In this document: in pieces, positions 52,739 through 62,623 of the stretch
Layout of the letters: every line of letters begins with the position of its first letter
How positions within the stretch are numbered: position 1 is the stretch's first letter
Source: Chlorogloea sp. CCALA 695
Lineage (GTDB): Bacteria > Cyanobacteriota > Cyanobacteriia > Cyanobacteriales > Chroococcidiopsidaceae
Assembly (NCBI RefSeq): GCF_003003885.1
Contig: NZ_PVWN01000015.1
Location: 1-64,000 of the forward strand
Reading direction: 5' to 3'
Length of the DNA stretch: 64,000 nucleotides
Notes under the pieces: model-generated
Seen by the model: only the letters and a program-made list of their open reading frames with translations
What the model was told of the DNA's origin: nothing
Databases searched by the model: none
Translations under genes and position numbers: made by a program

Positions 52739-54025
52739 TTATATTACATCACGCAAAACGCCGCGAGTATTATTCCAAGCCCAAATACCTACAACACAAA
52801 CGATCGCACTCATTCCCACTAACACTATCCGTAATCCAAGAGCTTCGGAGCCTACAGCATTACTAACAGCATCGGTAATTGGCCCTGTAATTGCTAATGG
52901 CGCACTGAGGGCGATATTGATTAAATTATTTTGAAACCCAAAAACCTTACCGTGCATTTCGGTGGGAGTTTCTCTTTGAATTAGAGTTTGCATCGGTACG
53001 CCCACTAAAGCGCCCCCTAACCCCAACACAGCACTCAGCCCTAAACCCAGCCATAAATTGCTGACAAAGCTAAAAGCAGCTAAAGCAAATGCCATAGTCA
53101 AAAAACCAAACAAAGGCAGAGGTTTATGACGAAAGACATCGCCCCAATGCCCTAAAACTCCCGCGCCTAACATTATTCCTATTCCCGCAGCCGCCACTAT
53201 AAACCCGTATTGTTTCTCTGACTGCAAGCCAATTTGAGGAGCTAGGCTGAAAGTCAACACAGTTAGGGCGGCAATTACACAGTACAAAGTTGTCAGTTGC
53301 AAGATCGCATCCCAAACCAGGCGGTTTTGCTTCAGATACCAAAAGCCTGCTTTCATTTCTTGCCAAGGATTCACCATCATACTGTGAGCATTACCTACAG
53401 TTTCTTTGAAAGAAACGGCTTGCAACGTCACTGCTGCCAAAAGATATAAACCACCAACCAATAGCTCTTGTCCCTTATCTCCTCCCCAAGCTTGACTAAG
53501 ACTTAATAACGGTTCCCCGATCGCAAAGCCAACAATAAAACCCCCCATTGAGGTTGTAGTAAATAAAGCATTAGCTGCGAGCAAGTTCTCGCGGGGGATA
53601 AGTAACGGGATTGCAGCTTGTTCTGCGGGGGCAAAAAACTGAGTAACTGTTGAAATAACAAATGTTATCAATAATAAAATTACAAATTCCCTTGGTAAAA
53701 AAGGGATTGTAAATATTAACAGCGCGCGAATCACATTTGAAACTACAAGAATTAACTTTTTACCCAACCTATCAACAAAAATTCCTGCCACCGAACCAAA
53801 TAAAATTGCTGGTAAGGTAAAAGTAAGCAGTAAAACCGATCGCATAGAGTTTTCTGTCCCCGTTGCTGTGGGATAAACCGCCAACAGTGCAATCAGCAAA
53901 GTTAAAAGAATTTTATCGGCTACCTGGGAAAGTAATTGTCCTATCCATAACGCTAAAAAGGAGCGGTTTTTGAGCAAAGCGACAAATCCAACTTGCTTTG
54001 CGGTTGGTTCTTCTATAGGAAACAT
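52739..54025 (-). CDS. MFS transporter (drug/siderophore exporter-like)
   Basis: Predicted 428-residue transporter with about twelve membrane helices. The RSFLALWIGQLLSQVADKIL start and the FVDRLGKKLILVVSNVIRA loop between helices 2 and 3 are typical of the MFS_3 (EntS/transmembrane secretion effector) group. GVPMQTLIQRETPTEMHGKVFG is the conserved central loop motif. Substrate unknown. It lies 33 bp downstream of a small alpha/beta protein gene on the same strand, and 104 bp upstream of ilvB. Confidence 0.9.
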   Translation of the reverse strand: MFPIEEPTAKQVGFVALLKNRSFLALWIGQLLSQVADKILLTLLIALLAVYPTATGTENSMRSVLLLTFTLPAILFGSVAGIFVDRLGKKLILVVSNVIRALLIFTIPFLPREFVILLLITFVISTVTQFFAPAEQAAIPLLIPRENLLAANALFTTTSMGGFIVGFAIGEPLLSLSQAWGGDKGQELLVGGLYLLAAVTLQAVSFKETVGNAHSMMVNPWQEMKAGFWYLKQNRLVWDAILQLTTLYCVIAALTVLTFSLAPQIGLQSEKQYGFIVAAAGIGIMLGAGVLGHWGDVFRHKPLPLFGFLTMAFALAAFSFVSNLWLGLGLSAVLGLGGALVGVPMQTLIQRETPTEMHGKVFGFQNNLINIALSAPLAITGPITDAVSNAVGSEALGLRIVLVGMSAIVCVVGIWAWNNTRGVLRDVI

Positions 54026-54058
54026 AAAATATCTTAAAAATTCAATTATCGCCCCAAT

Positions 54059-54628
54059 TTACTCAATTTCTTGGTAACGCTTCAATAGCAGCAAAATAAA
54101 TTCGGCGGCGTTGCAACGCGATCGCACTGGGAAATTAACCGCACTTATTGCCCATCCTTTTACCGTAGAAGGCGATCGCCACATTTGCAAATGTTCCACT
54201 CCCGGATCTGCATAAAAGCTATCCTCCGAGGGATTTACAACTATCGATGTTTGGTGAGTAAAATAATCGTGACTCAGCCGATGAATGGGAAAATTACCCA
54301 TTAACGGTACTCCCCAGCCATCAATCGCAATTACTGCCTTAACCTTTCCCCCTAGTAGCTCCCATCCCCAAGCCGCACCGAGCGCTCCTAATACCCCCGC
54401 ACTAAAGCTAATAAATAACACTGGTGCAGCCTGGTGCGGTTGACCGTAAGCTTTAGTTAAGTCTTGTAAAATATGTATAACTGATAAAGCAGTATAATTT
54501 TTTGCATTGAAAATGCGTGCATTTACTGATAATGTAGAATTTGAATTAGATAATGACAATTCCTGTAAAAAACTTTGAGTTAGTTGGGGTAAGTGAAAGC
54601 CGGGGCAAATAAAAATACTCATAGGCAA
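54059..54628 (-). CDS. Small alpha/beta-hydrolase-like protein
   Basis: Predicted 189-residue protein. An N-terminal IFICPGFHLPQLTQSF strand-turn, LFISFSAGVLGALGAAW with the nucleophile elbow (SFSAG, first glycine changed to serine), and an IAIDGWGVPL strand point to a reduced alpha/beta-hydrolase fold. A late histidine (GVEHLQMWRS) could complete the triad. I do not recognise a specific family. Same strand as and 33 bp upstream of the MFS gene, so possibly co-transcribed. Confidence 0.7.
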   Translation of the reverse strand: MPMSIFICPGFHLPQLTQSFLQELSLSNSNSTLSVNARIFNAKNYTALSVIHILQDLTKAYGQPHQAAPVLFISFSAGVLGALGAAWGWELLGGKVKAVIAIDGWGVPLMGNFPIHRLSHDYFTHQTSIVVNPSEDSFYADPGVEHLQMWRSPSTVKGWAISAVNFPVRSRCNAAEFILLLLKRYQEIE

Positions 54629-54726
54629 TAATTAAATCAAAGTCTTGAGAGCGAAAAGATAAACTACTAAGAATGCTTTTATACTTAAAGTCAAAAATGG
54701 TTCTCATTAATTTTAGCGCCGTAGCT

Positions 54727-54761
54727 GCGAAGCCCGTTACCGGGCGCGCTTGCGCTATCGC
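54727..54761 (-). repeat. GC-rich dispersed repeat, copy 3 (variant centre)
   Basis: Shares the ends GCGAAGCCC and GCGCTTGCGCTATCGC with the 32-bp copies at 25009 and 39344, but the centre is GTTACCGGGC, making it 35 bp. It lies in the gap upstream of the diguanylate cyclase gene. Confidence 0.85.
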
Positions 54762-54872
54762 CCTAAAGTTAATGTAATTTGCTAAGAAGTATTCATTATT
54801 ATGTAGCTAATCCTAGAAAATATGGTCAGCTAGGCATTCTCAGCAATTCTTTAACGGGGTAATTGGTAAATA

Positions 54873-57854
54873 ATGAACAAAAAAATTACACCGCCAATAC
54901 CTAAAAATGAAGCTGCAAGGCTAAAAAATCTCTCTCAGTATCAAATTATTGATACTCCCGCCGAAAAAGCCTACGACGATATTACTCAGTTGGCTGCGTC
55001 TATTTGCGGTACTCCCATTGCTCTAATTAGTCTTGTGGATGGCGATCGCCAGTGGTTTAAGTCTATTGTTGGTTTAGAAGTTAGCGAAATACCCCGCAAA
55101 GTAGCTTTTTGCGCCTATACGATCTTACAAGAAGAAATATTTATTATTCCCGATCCTGAAAAAGACCCGCGTTTTGCCCATAATGCCTTAGTAACTTCCG
55201 AGCCTTTTATTCGTTTTTATGCTGGTGTACCGCTAATTACATCTCAAAACTATGCTTTGGGTAGTCTCGCTGTAATTGATCATGTACCAAGAGAACTTGA
55301 AGCGCAACAAATTGAATCTCTTAAAATTTTAGCACGTCAAGTAGTTAAGCTAATTGAGCTACGCACCAATTTGTCTAAATTGGAGAGTATTGAGTACAAT
55401 CGTCAGCAAAAACATAAAAATCGCCAGCAATTTTTTCAAAAAGTAGCTGTAGGACTGGGGTTAACCTTTTTAATATTAGCTGGGGCTGGCTTTTTCGCCC
55501 ATCGCAGCCTCAATGAAAAAGTTAAAAATAGTAACAAGCAGATCGGGCGCAACAAAATTATTGACAATCTTGAAGATATAAACTTGCAAATGAAAGAAGT
55601 GGCGATCGCCAAATATCGTTACATCAACAGTCCTCAATTAAAATATTTAGAGCCGTACTACAGTGTCAAAAGCTCGGTAAAACAAGAAATTGCCCAATTA
55701 AAATTGCAAATTGCCGATAACCTTGCTCAACAAAAACGTTTGGCAAGTCTCGATCAGCTAATTGACCAAAAATTAACAGAAGTAGAAAGGGCTGTTAATC
55801 TCCGCCAGCAAGGTTTTGACGTAGCGACACAATCGTTAAGAACTGAGGAAGGGCAATATATATCGGACAGAATCGACGCAACGCTTCAAGAGATGGAATC
55901 CTTTGAAACTCAATTAATCAAAAAAAATGTGCTTTCAAGCAGAGCCAATATATACAACTTTGAGATCGTATTTGCTATAGGAATATTGCTTAACTTTTTG
56001 GTTTTAGCGATTGTTTATTACTTTGTAGAACAAGAAATTAACGCACGCCAAAAAGTAGAAACCGATTTAGAGCAAGAGCGAGACTTGACTTTTGCGATTT
56101 TAGAGACGAGTGCATCAATAGTAATAGTTTGCGATCCTCAAGGCAAAATTGTGCGCTTTAACCGCGCCGCCGAACAAATTTCGGGTTGTTACATTGACGA
56201 AGTTAAAGGTAAGTATCTGTGGAGTTTATTTATACCACCTCAGGAAGTAAACCTAGTAAAAAACGCCATCGAAAACTTGCCCGCAAGTCGCCCTGATAAC
56301 TACGAAACCCATTGGATTGCCCGTAATGGCGATCGCCGTTTAATTGCCTGGGCGAATACTCAACTGCGTGATCGCACAGGTGCGGTGGAATATGTAATAG
56401 CTAGTGGTAGTGATATCACAGAACGCGCCGAAGCTACCCAAGCCTTGCTAGAAAGCCAAGAGCGCTATCATGACTTATTTGAAACCGCCAGCGATTTAAT
56501 TCAAAGCGTCGCCTTAGATGGGCATTTTATTTATGTAAACCGAGCTTGGCGCGAAGCCCTAGGCTATAGCGAAGCTGAGATTGATCGTCTTTCTTTATTT
56601 GATATTATTTCTCCCGACGCTCAATCCCATTGCCAAGAGGTAGTGCAACGCGTGTTGAATGGAGGAAGCCTAGACGCTGTTGTGCAAGCAGAATTTGTAA
56701 CCAAAGATGGCATAAGTATCTTAGTTGAAGGCAGCGCTAGTTGTAAATTCGTTGATGGCAAACCCGTTGCTATTCAGAGTATTTTCCGCGACATCACCCA
56801 TCGTCAACAAACCGAATCCCAGCTTCAGCAAACCAATGATCGCCTCAATCTCTCGGTAAAAGAACTAGAACAGCGCAATTATGAAATAACTTTACTTAGC
56901 GAAATTAGCGATGTTCTCCAAGCTTGTCGCACGATTGTTGAAGCTTACACGGCAATTTCTACGTTTTTAAAGCTGATGTTTCCCGATCTTCCGGGCGGAA
57001 TCTTTTTAATTAATGCCTCCAAAAATATTGTTGAAGCGGTAGTAACTTGGGGAGATCCACCCTTAACCAGCTATGTCTCCTTTTTGCCTACCGATTGCTG
57101 GGCGTTGCGACGGGGGCGATCGCATTTTGCGGGGGTATTGCATAGCAATTTGCAGTGTCAACACTTAGCTCATCCCCTCCCCGCCGCTTCTTTGTGCGTA
57201 CCCATGATCGCCCAAGGGGAAGCCCTAGGAATGCTCTATTTAAGCTCCTTAGAATCAGCAACGGCAATTGAGGCTAAACAGCAACTAGCATTTACTGTCG
57301 CCGAACATATTTCCTTAGCTCTAGCAAATATTAAACTGCGAGAAAAATTAGAAAGTCAAAGCATCCGCGATCCGCTTACAGGCTTATTTAATCGCCGCTA
57401 CATGGAAGAATCATTGGAGAGGGAAATTCAAAGGTGCGATCGCAAACACCAACCGTTAGGAATTATCATGCTTGACGTTGACCACTTTAAGCGCTTTAAC
57501 GACACTTTTGGGCATGAAGCTGGAGACAGCGTACTTCAAGAATTAGGGCAGTTTATCCAAAAATACGTCCGAGGCTCAGATATTGCCTGTCGTTATGGCG
57601 GTGAAGAATTTATCCTTATTCTACCAGAGGGCTCTTTAGACATTACCAGCAAGCGAGCAGAGCAACTTAGAGAAGGAATCAAGCACTTACATCTCAAGTA
57701 TCATCACGAACCCCTAGGACAAATTACCCTTTCTTTAGGTGTAGCAAGTTTTCCCGATCATGGGATAACCGGACAAGATGTAATTCGTGAAGCCGACGCA
57801 GCACTGTACAGGGCTAAACGCGAAGGGCGAGACGCAGTTCGACTTGCACCTTAA
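54873..57854 (+). CDS. Membrane diguanylate cyclase (GAF-TM-CHASE3-like-TM-PAS-PAS-GAF-GGDEF)
   Basis: Predicted 993-residue signalling enzyme that makes c-di-GMP. Order: cytoplasmic GAF-like domain (about 25-170, DGDRQWFKSIVGL), membrane helix about 190-208, periplasmic helical segment about 209-363 (CHASE3-like), helix about 364-386, PAS about 400-515 (GSDITERAEA boundary), PAS about 520-645 (IFRDITHRQQTE boundary), GAF about 665-820, and GGDEF about 825-993. The active site is GGEEF at 909-913. The inhibition site RxxD (R900-D903) sits exactly five residues upstream, so product feedback is expected. There is no EAL domain. The gene is monocistronic with the repeat at 54727 upstream. The sensed signals are unknown. 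Confidence 0.93.
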   Translation: MNKKITPPIPKNEAARLKNLSQYQIIDTPAEKAYDDITQLAASICGTPIALISLVDGDRQWFKSIVGLEVSEIPRKVAFCAYTILQEEIFIIPDPEKDPRFAHNALVTSEPFIRFYAGVPLITSQNYALGSLAVIDHVPRELEAQQIESLKILARQVVKLIELRTNLSKLESIEYNRQQKHKNRQQFFQKVAVGLGLTFLILAGAGFFAHRSLNEKVKNSNKQIGRNKIIDNLEDINLQMKEVAIAKYRYINSPQLKYLEPYYSVKSSVKQEIAQLKLQIADNLAQQKRLASLDQLIDQKLTEVERAVNLRQQGFDVATQSLRTEEGQYISDRIDATLQEMESFETQLIKKNVLSSRANIYNFEIVFAIGILLNFLVLAIVYYFVEQEINARQKVETDLEQERDLTFAILETSASIVIVCDPQGKIVRFNRAAEQISGCYIDEVKGKYLWSLFIPPQEVNLVKNAIENLPASRPDNYETHWIARNGDRRLIAWANTQLRDRTGAVEYVIASGSDITERAEATQALLESQERYHDLFETASDLIQSVALDGHFIYVNRAWREALGYSEAEIDRLSLFDIISPDAQSHCQEVVQRVLNGGSLDAVVQAEFVTKDGISILVEGSASCKFVDGKPVAIQSIFRDITHRQQTESQLQQTNDRLNLSVKELEQRNYEITLLSEISDVLQACRTIVEAYTAISTFLKLMFPDLPGGIFLINASKNIVEAVVTWGDPPLTSYVSFLPTDCWALRRGRSHFAGVLHSNLQCQHLAHPLPAASLCVPMIAQGEALGMLYLSSLESATAIEAKQQLAFTVAEHISLALANIKLREKLESQSIRDPLTGLFNRRYMEESLEREIQRCDRKHQPLGIIMLDVDHFKRFNDTFGHEAGDSVLQELGQFIQKYVRGSDIACRYGGEEFILILPEGSLDITSKRAEQLREGIKHLHLKYHHEPLGQITLSLGVASFPDHGITGQDVIREADAALYRAKREGRDAVRLAP

Positions 57855-57973
57855 ATATTTTTAAAACTCTAGTCTACTGCAACAATCCCCTAGTAGGGGA
57901 TGTTAACCTAATGAATGAAGAATTGATTATCTAGCCCAACAATTTTAAATTTATCTAATCGAGGATCTTTATA

Positions 57974-59122
57974 GTGGTAGCTACCCCTGAAAAATCTCAA
58001 TCATTTGCACCCACTCAAGCAACAGGTAAAGATCGAGTTGCCGTATTGCTGATGGGTTACGGTGAAGTTGAAAGCTACGAAGATTTTGCTAACTACAACG
58101 AACAAGCTTTAAATCTGCTTACAGCTAAATTTGCTCCTGTACCAACGTGGATTTATCCGCCTCTTGCGAAGTTATTAGCCTTGTTTGATCGCCATGAATG
58201 GGATCACCAGCACGATCATTTTGTCTCGCCTCACAATGCCATTTTTGAAGACCAACGGGCGGGAATTGAAAAATTCTTGCAAGCTAAATGGGGCAACCAA
58301 ATTCAAGTATTCAAAGCCTTTAACTTTTGCGCTCCTTTCCTCCCCGACCAAGTGCTTGAAGAAATCAAGGCTCAAGGTTTTGATAAGCTGCTAATTTATC
58401 CTTTATTAGTTGTAGATTCAATTTTTACTAGCGGAATTGCTGTCGAGCAAGTCAACCAAGCTTTAACCAAACTAGCCGATGATGGCGAACATTGGATTAA
58501 AGGACAGCGTTATATTCCTTCTTTTTACAACGAAAGTGCCTACATTAAGTTGATGGCACAAATGGTTGAGGAGAAAATAGCCACAGATTTAGCGGCGGCT
58601 TATTTGCCTTCCCAAATTGGCATTGTGCTAATGAATCACGGTTGCCCACACAAAGCAAAAGGCTTTACTTCGGGCATTGTCGAAAGTCAAGCACTTTACG
58701 ATCGCGTTAGAGATGAATTAATCAACCGCTATGCCCTAATCTCCGTTGGTTGGCTCAATCACGATACACCCCTAATTGACTGGACGCAGCCCAACGCCTT
58801 TGTCGCTGCTAATAATTTAATTGATTTGGGTGCAAAGGCGATCGTATTTATGCCTATCGGTTTTGCCACCGAAAATCACGAAACTTTGCTAGACGTTGAC
58901 CACATCATTCATGCTTTGCAACGCAAGCATTCGGAGGTTAACTACGTGCAAATGCCTTGCGTAAACGATCGCTCAGAATTTATGGAAATGGCGGCGGATT
59001 GGGCTAATCCCCATATTGCCGAATTGTTAGCCGAGAGTGCGGTAGCTGTCAATCCCCAGATGGCTGTACCTCACACTCATGACCATCATAGCCACGACCA
59101 TGGCGGACACCACCATCATTAA
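57974..59122 (+). CDS. Ferrochelatase-like protein with histidine-rich tail
   Basis: Predicted 382-residue chelatase-superfamily protein. VAVLLMGYGEVESYEDF at the start, IGIVLMNHGCPHKAKG with a likely metal histidine, and MPIGFATENHETLLDVDHI, which matches the ferrochelatase PIGFxxExxETLxExD signature with its catalytic glutamates, support a HemH-type fold. Differences from the cyanobacterial HemH are the absence of the C-terminal chlorophyll-binding extension and a tail from about residue 362 ending in seven or more histidines (HDHHSHDHGGHHHH). GTG start at 57974. It could insert a metal into a tetrapyrrole other than protoporphyrin, or be a chaperone. The histidine tail suggests Ni, Co or Zn binding. 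Confidence 0.75.
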   Translation: MVATPEKSQSFAPTQATGKDRVAVLLMGYGEVESYEDFANYNEQALNLLTAKFAPVPTWIYPPLAKLLALFDRHEWDHQHDHFVSPHNAIFEDQRAGIEKFLQAKWGNQIQVFKAFNFCAPFLPDQVLEEIKAQGFDKLLIYPLLVVDSIFTSGIAVEQVNQALTKLADDGEHWIKGQRYIPSFYNESAYIKLMAQMVEEKIATDLAAAYLPSQIGIVLMNHGCPHKAKGFTSGIVESQALYDRVRDELINRYALISVGWLNHDTPLIDWTQPNAFVAANNLIDLGAKAIVFMPIGFATENHETLLDVDHIIHALQRKHSEVNYVQMPCVNDRSEFMEMAADWANPHIAELLAESAVAVNPQMAVPHTHDHHSHDHGGHHHH

Positions 59123-59130
59123 ATAGCTGT

Positions 59131-59158
59131 GCGTGTAGGGCAAAGAAGTCTTACACGC
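59131..59158. terminator. Hairpin between the convergent chelatase-like and FMN reductase genes
   Basis: GCGTGTA (59131-59137) pairs with TACACGC (59152-59158), which overlaps the stop of the leftward gene. A plausible bidirectional terminator with a weak U-tract. Confidence 0.45.
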
Positions 59159-59690
59159 CTCTTAACTTCCGGGTATTGTCTACCAAACTTTTCGCAAACT
59201 CGTCAAAGCGCTGGCCAACTTTTTCATCTAAAATCTTCCCCTCTGGTGAAAAGGCTTTCCAAGCTTGAGGAATAGCAATTTGCTCTGGAATTACCCAAGC
59301 GTGTACCCAACGCATAATTACTCGTAAGTCATTGAGGGCGTTACTGTTAGCTTGACCGCCCAAAACGCTAATTAATCCTACAACTTTACCGTCTAACTGC
59401 TCAAAGCTCATTAAATCGAGAGCATTTTTAAGTACGCCGCTAACACTCCCGTGATACTCTGGTGTCGCTAAAATCAATCCGTCAGCTTCTTTTACTGCCT
59501 TTTGCAGTTTCTCTACATCCGGGAAGTCTAGATACTCTCCCCCATCGCAAAACGGTAAATTCATTTGGCGCAAGTCTAAGATTTCTACCTCTGCTCCCAA
59601 AGCTTCGGCACGTCTTGCTGCTATATCTAAGGCAATTTGGCTGTAAGAATCAACCCGCAAACTTCCGCCGATACCAACAATTTTGACCAT
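59151..59690 (-). CDS. NADPH-dependent FMN reductase (flavodoxin fold)
   Basis: Predicted 179-residue enzyme. GIGGSLRVDSYSQIALDIAA is the FMN-phosphate loop of the NAD(P)H:FMN reductase group (YieF/ChrR, SsuE-like), and ATPEYHGSVSGVLKNALD is the second flavin-binding segment. Soluble and cytoplasmic. It may supply reduced flavin or detoxify quinones and chromate. Single gene, divergent from ftsH. Confidence 0.94.
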   Translation of the reverse strand: MVKIVGIGGSLRVDSYSQIALDIAARRAEALGAEVEILDLRQMNLPFCDGGEYLDFPDVEKLQKAVKEADGLILATPEYHGSVSGVLKNALDLMSFEQLDGKVVGLISVLGGQANSNALNDLRVIMRWVHAWVIPEQIAIPQAWKAFSPEGKILDEKVGQRFDEFAKSLVDNTRKLRGV

Positions 59691-59929
59691 AGCCTTTTTA
59701 ACTCCCTAAACTGCGATCGCCAGAAAACTCATACTCGGTATGACTACATATAATTTAACAGAGTTTGATGCCAAAGTTGGATGCTTGGCTGAAGTTATAT
59801 CTTGAGGATTACAGCAATACTTGGCAGGGACAGCAGTAATTGAAACAAGAAAGTTAGACTAGATTAGAGAATAGATATATTTTTGAGTTAAATAATGGTT
59901 GTTCGTCAAAAGACAGAGGGCAATTAAAT

Positions 59930-61852
59930 ATGAGTATTTCCCGGAAAAAAGCATTGAATCAGCAACCACTAAAAAGGTTACCTAAAAATAGAGTTACAGC
60001 AAAGCAACGTCTAGCAACCTTAGCAGCCGGATCGTTGCTAATAGTGCAGTCAATGCTCTTCGGTACGTTTCCGGCTAACGCCCAAAAGTCAGAAACAGAG
60101 GCTTTATCTTATGGCGAACTGTTACAAAAAATCGATAGCGGCGAAGTGACAAGGGTAGAATTAGATCCAGAACAACCCATCGCCAAAGTTAAGCTGCGAG
60201 GGCAAAAGCCGGATGCGCCTTTGGAGGAAGTCAAAATTTTTGACCAAAACCCAGAATTAATTAAAAAAATCCTCAGCAAAAAAAATATTGATTTAGAGTA
60301 CAATTCCTCAGCTAATAGTAAAGCCGCAATGTGGTTTTTGCTCAACTTATTGTGGATTGTGCCATTAGTTGCCATTATGCTGCTATTTCTGCGCCGCTCT
60401 GCCAATGCTGGTAGCCAAGCGATGAATTTTGGCAAGTCAAAGGCTCGTTTTCAAATGGAAGCAAAAACCGGGATAACTTTTAGCGATGTAGCCGGGATTG
60501 ATGAAGCTAAAGAAGAGTTAGAAGAAGTAGTTACTTTCTTAAAGCAGCCAGAGCGCTTTACAGCGATTGGGGCAAAAATTCCTAAAGGAGTATTGCTAAT
60601 AGGCGCGCCGGGAACAGGTAAAACTTTGCTGGCTAAAGCGATCGCTGGAGAAGCGGGAGTACCATTTTTTAGCATTTCTGGCTCTGAATTTGTAGAAATG
60701 TTTGTGGGTGTGGGTGCTTCTCGTGTCCGCGATTTATTTAAGAAAGCCAAAGAAAACGCCCCTTGTCTAATTTTTATCGATGAAATCGACGCTGTAGGAA
60801 GACAAAGAGGTACGGGAATAGGGGGCGGAAATGACGAAAGAGAACAAACCTTAAACCAACTACTTACAGAAATGGACGGGTTTGAGGCAAATACAGGCAT
60901 TATTATTATTGCTGCTACCAACCGCCCAGATGTGTTAGATATCGCCTTATTGCGTCCGGGACGTTTTGATCGCCAGGTAACGGTAGATACTCCCGATTTA
61001 AAAGGGCGATTAGAAATACTGCAAGTTCACGCTCGCAATAAAAAAGTCGATCCTTCCGTATCGCTAGAAGAAGTTGCTAGACGCACCCCAGGCTTTACCG
61101 GAGCAGATTTAGCCAACTTACTCAATGAAGCGGCAATTCTCACCGCCAGACGGCGTAAAGAGGCGATTACAGGGCTAGAAATTGATAACGCCGTAGATCG
61201 AGTAGTTGCGGGAATGGAAGGTACGCCGTTAGTTGACAGCAAGAGCAAGCGCTTGATTGCTTATCATGAAATCGGACACGCCTTGATTGCTACTAAGCTT
61301 AAACACCACGATCCTTTGCAGAAAGTAACGCTAATTCCACGCGGACAAGCAAAAGGATTGACTTGGTTTACTCCTGATGAAGAACAAGGCTTAATTTCAA
61401 GAGTGCAGATTTTAGCCAGAATTACGGCTACTTTGGGAGGGAGAGCCGCCGAAGAAGTGGTATTTGGGAAAGGAGAAATTACGACAGGCGCAGGTCAAGA
61501 TATTCAACAATTGACTAGCATAGCGCGGCAAATGGTCACAAAGTTTGGAATGAGCGATTTAGGGCTAGTTGTACTGGAAGAACAAAGCAACGATGTGTTT
61601 TTAGGTCGAGATTTAGGGAGGAAGTCGGAGTCTTCTGAAGAAATCGCTTGTAAAGTTGATGCTCAAGTTAGAGAAATAATTGGCAAGTGTTACGAGGAGG
61701 CTTTAGAGATTCTTCAAGAGCATCGCGCTTTGATGGATTTGCTGGTAGAGCAGCTAATTGAATTTGAAACCATAGAAGGAGACGTTTTCCGACAAACTGT
61801 TACTCAATTTGCCCAGCCTACAGATAAAAAACTGACTCTCGCTAAAACATAG
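59930..61852 (+). CDS. ftsH: FtsH ATP-dependent zinc metalloprotease
   Basis: Predicted 640-residue membrane-bound AAA protease. Two N-terminal membrane segments ([18 protein letters not shown], then [20 protein letters not shown]) flank a periplasmic/lumenal region. The AAA domain has Walker A GAPGTGKT, Walker [13 protein letters not shown] and the arginine-finger region [11 protein letters not shown]. The protease domain has HEIGH (usual HEAGH) and [12 protein letters not shown] for the third zinc ligand. Cyanobacteria carry several FtsH proteins; this one could be FtsH1/3-like (photodamage repair of D1) or the FtsH4-like one, which the sequence does not settle. Confidence 0.96.
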   Translation: MSISRKKALNQQPLKRLPKNRVTAKQRLATLAAGSLLIVQSMLFGTFPANAQKSETEALSYGELLQKIDSGEVTRVELDPEQPIAKVKLRGQKPDAPLEEVKIFDQNPELIKKILSKKNIDLEYNSSANSKAAMWFLLNLLWIVPLVAIMLLFLRRSANAGSQAMNFGKSKARFQMEAKTGITFSDVAGIDEAKEELEEVVTFLKQPERFTAIGAKIPKGVLLIGAPGTGKTLLAKAIAGEAGVPFFSISGSEFVEMFVGVGASRVRDLFKKAKENAPCLIFIDEIDAVGRQRGTGIGGGNDEREQTLNQLLTEMDGFEANTGIIIIAATNRPDVLDIALLRPGRFDRQVTVDTPDLKGRLEILQVHARNKKVDPSVSLEEVARRTPGFTGADLANLLNEAAILTARRRKEAITGLEIDNAVDRVVAGMEGTPLVDSKSKRLIAYHEIGHALIATKLKHHDPLQKVTLIPRGQAKGLTWFTPDEEQGLISRVQILARITATLGGRAAEEVVFGKGEITTGAGQDIQQLTSIARQMVTKFGMSDLGLVVLEEQSNDVFLGRDLGRKSESSEEIACKVDAQVREIIGKCYEEALEILQEHRALMDLLVEQLIEFETIEGDVFRQTVTQFAQPTDKKLTLAKT

Positions 61853-61865
61853 AGTCTAAAAAATG

Positions 61866-61927
61866 TAGAGCGGTGCAACGTCTCTACAATAATAAAATAT
61901 GGAGACGTTGCACTGCAACGTCTCTAC
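61866..61927. repeat. Two AGAGACG...CGTCTCT hairpin repeats in tandem
   Basis: A degenerate unit (GTAGAG...CTCTAC, 61865-61887) is followed by a perfect one: GAGACGTTGCA (61902-61912) and its complement (61914-61924). They lie between the convergent ftsH and M23 genes and may terminate both. Same family as 22902 and 24368. Confidence 0.8.
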
Positions 61928-61933
61928 AACAAT

Positions 61934-62614
61934 TTAAAATTCTGCAACTTTGCTATTGACTAACTGCTGCTGACTAACGGCGGCTTTTTGAATATTTGAG
62001 GGTTGTTGAGCATACATCGCCCTCAACACCAACGCCGGATCTACATAATTGTTGCCATACTTAAGCCCCCAATGCAAGTGAGGACCTGTAGTTCGTCCAG
62101 TCATGCCTACGCGCCCGATTCGAGTCCCTGCGCCTAATACTTGACCTTCTTGAATTTGTAAGCCGCCTTCACGATCAACTAAATAGCGATCGCTTCCATT
62201 TTTCTCTACGTTTCCTTTCATGTGACAATACTTATGTTCCCACTGCCCCGATTGAATTATGATGTGGGTTCCGCAAGCGCTCTTATCAGCTACTTTGACA
62301 ACCTTTCCTGCCCACCAACTACGAATATAACTCCCTTGGGGTGCAGCTAAGTCTAAACCGCCGTGAAATTCCCAATTAGAGCCACCCGTCGCCGAGCGCC
62401 GATAGCCAAAAGGTGAACTATAACCGCGAAAATTCTCTACAGGAAAAGACGCACCACGCCAAGTATTTCTACTTGCTACTTGGTTTTCCTCTGCTTCTAA
62501 AGCTTTAACGCTTTGTTGCCCAGATAAAAAAGCTGGTGCAGTAATTATACTTATAACAGCTAACAATATTTGCAGATAACGAGTCTGACGATAGGGTTTA
62601 GATAATTGGCTCAT
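61934..62614 (-). CDS. M23 family peptidase (LytM/NlpD-type, exported)
   Basis: Predicted 226-residue exported peptidoglycan endopeptidase or its regulator. Signal region up to about residue 45 (ILLAVISIITAPAFLSG). The catalytic zinc site is present: FHGGLDLA supplies His and Asp, and GPHLHWGL the HxH. The start ATG 62614 has GAGGAG 8 bases upstream; a GTG at 62623 overlaps that RBS and is less likely. It acts on the cell wall in the periplasm. Confidence 0.9.
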   Translation of the reverse strand: MSQLSKPYRQTRYLQILLAVISIITAPAFLSGQQSVKALEAEENQVASRNTWRGASFPVENFRGYSSPFGYRRSATGGSNWEFHGGLDLAAPQGSYIRSWWAGKVVKVADKSACGTHIIIQSGQWEHKYCHMKGNVEKNGSDRYLVDREGGLQIQEGQVLGAGTRIGRVGMTGRTTGPHLHWGLKYGNNYVDPALVLRAMYAQQPSNIQKAAVSQQQLVNSKVAEF

Positions 62615-62623
62615 AATTGACAC

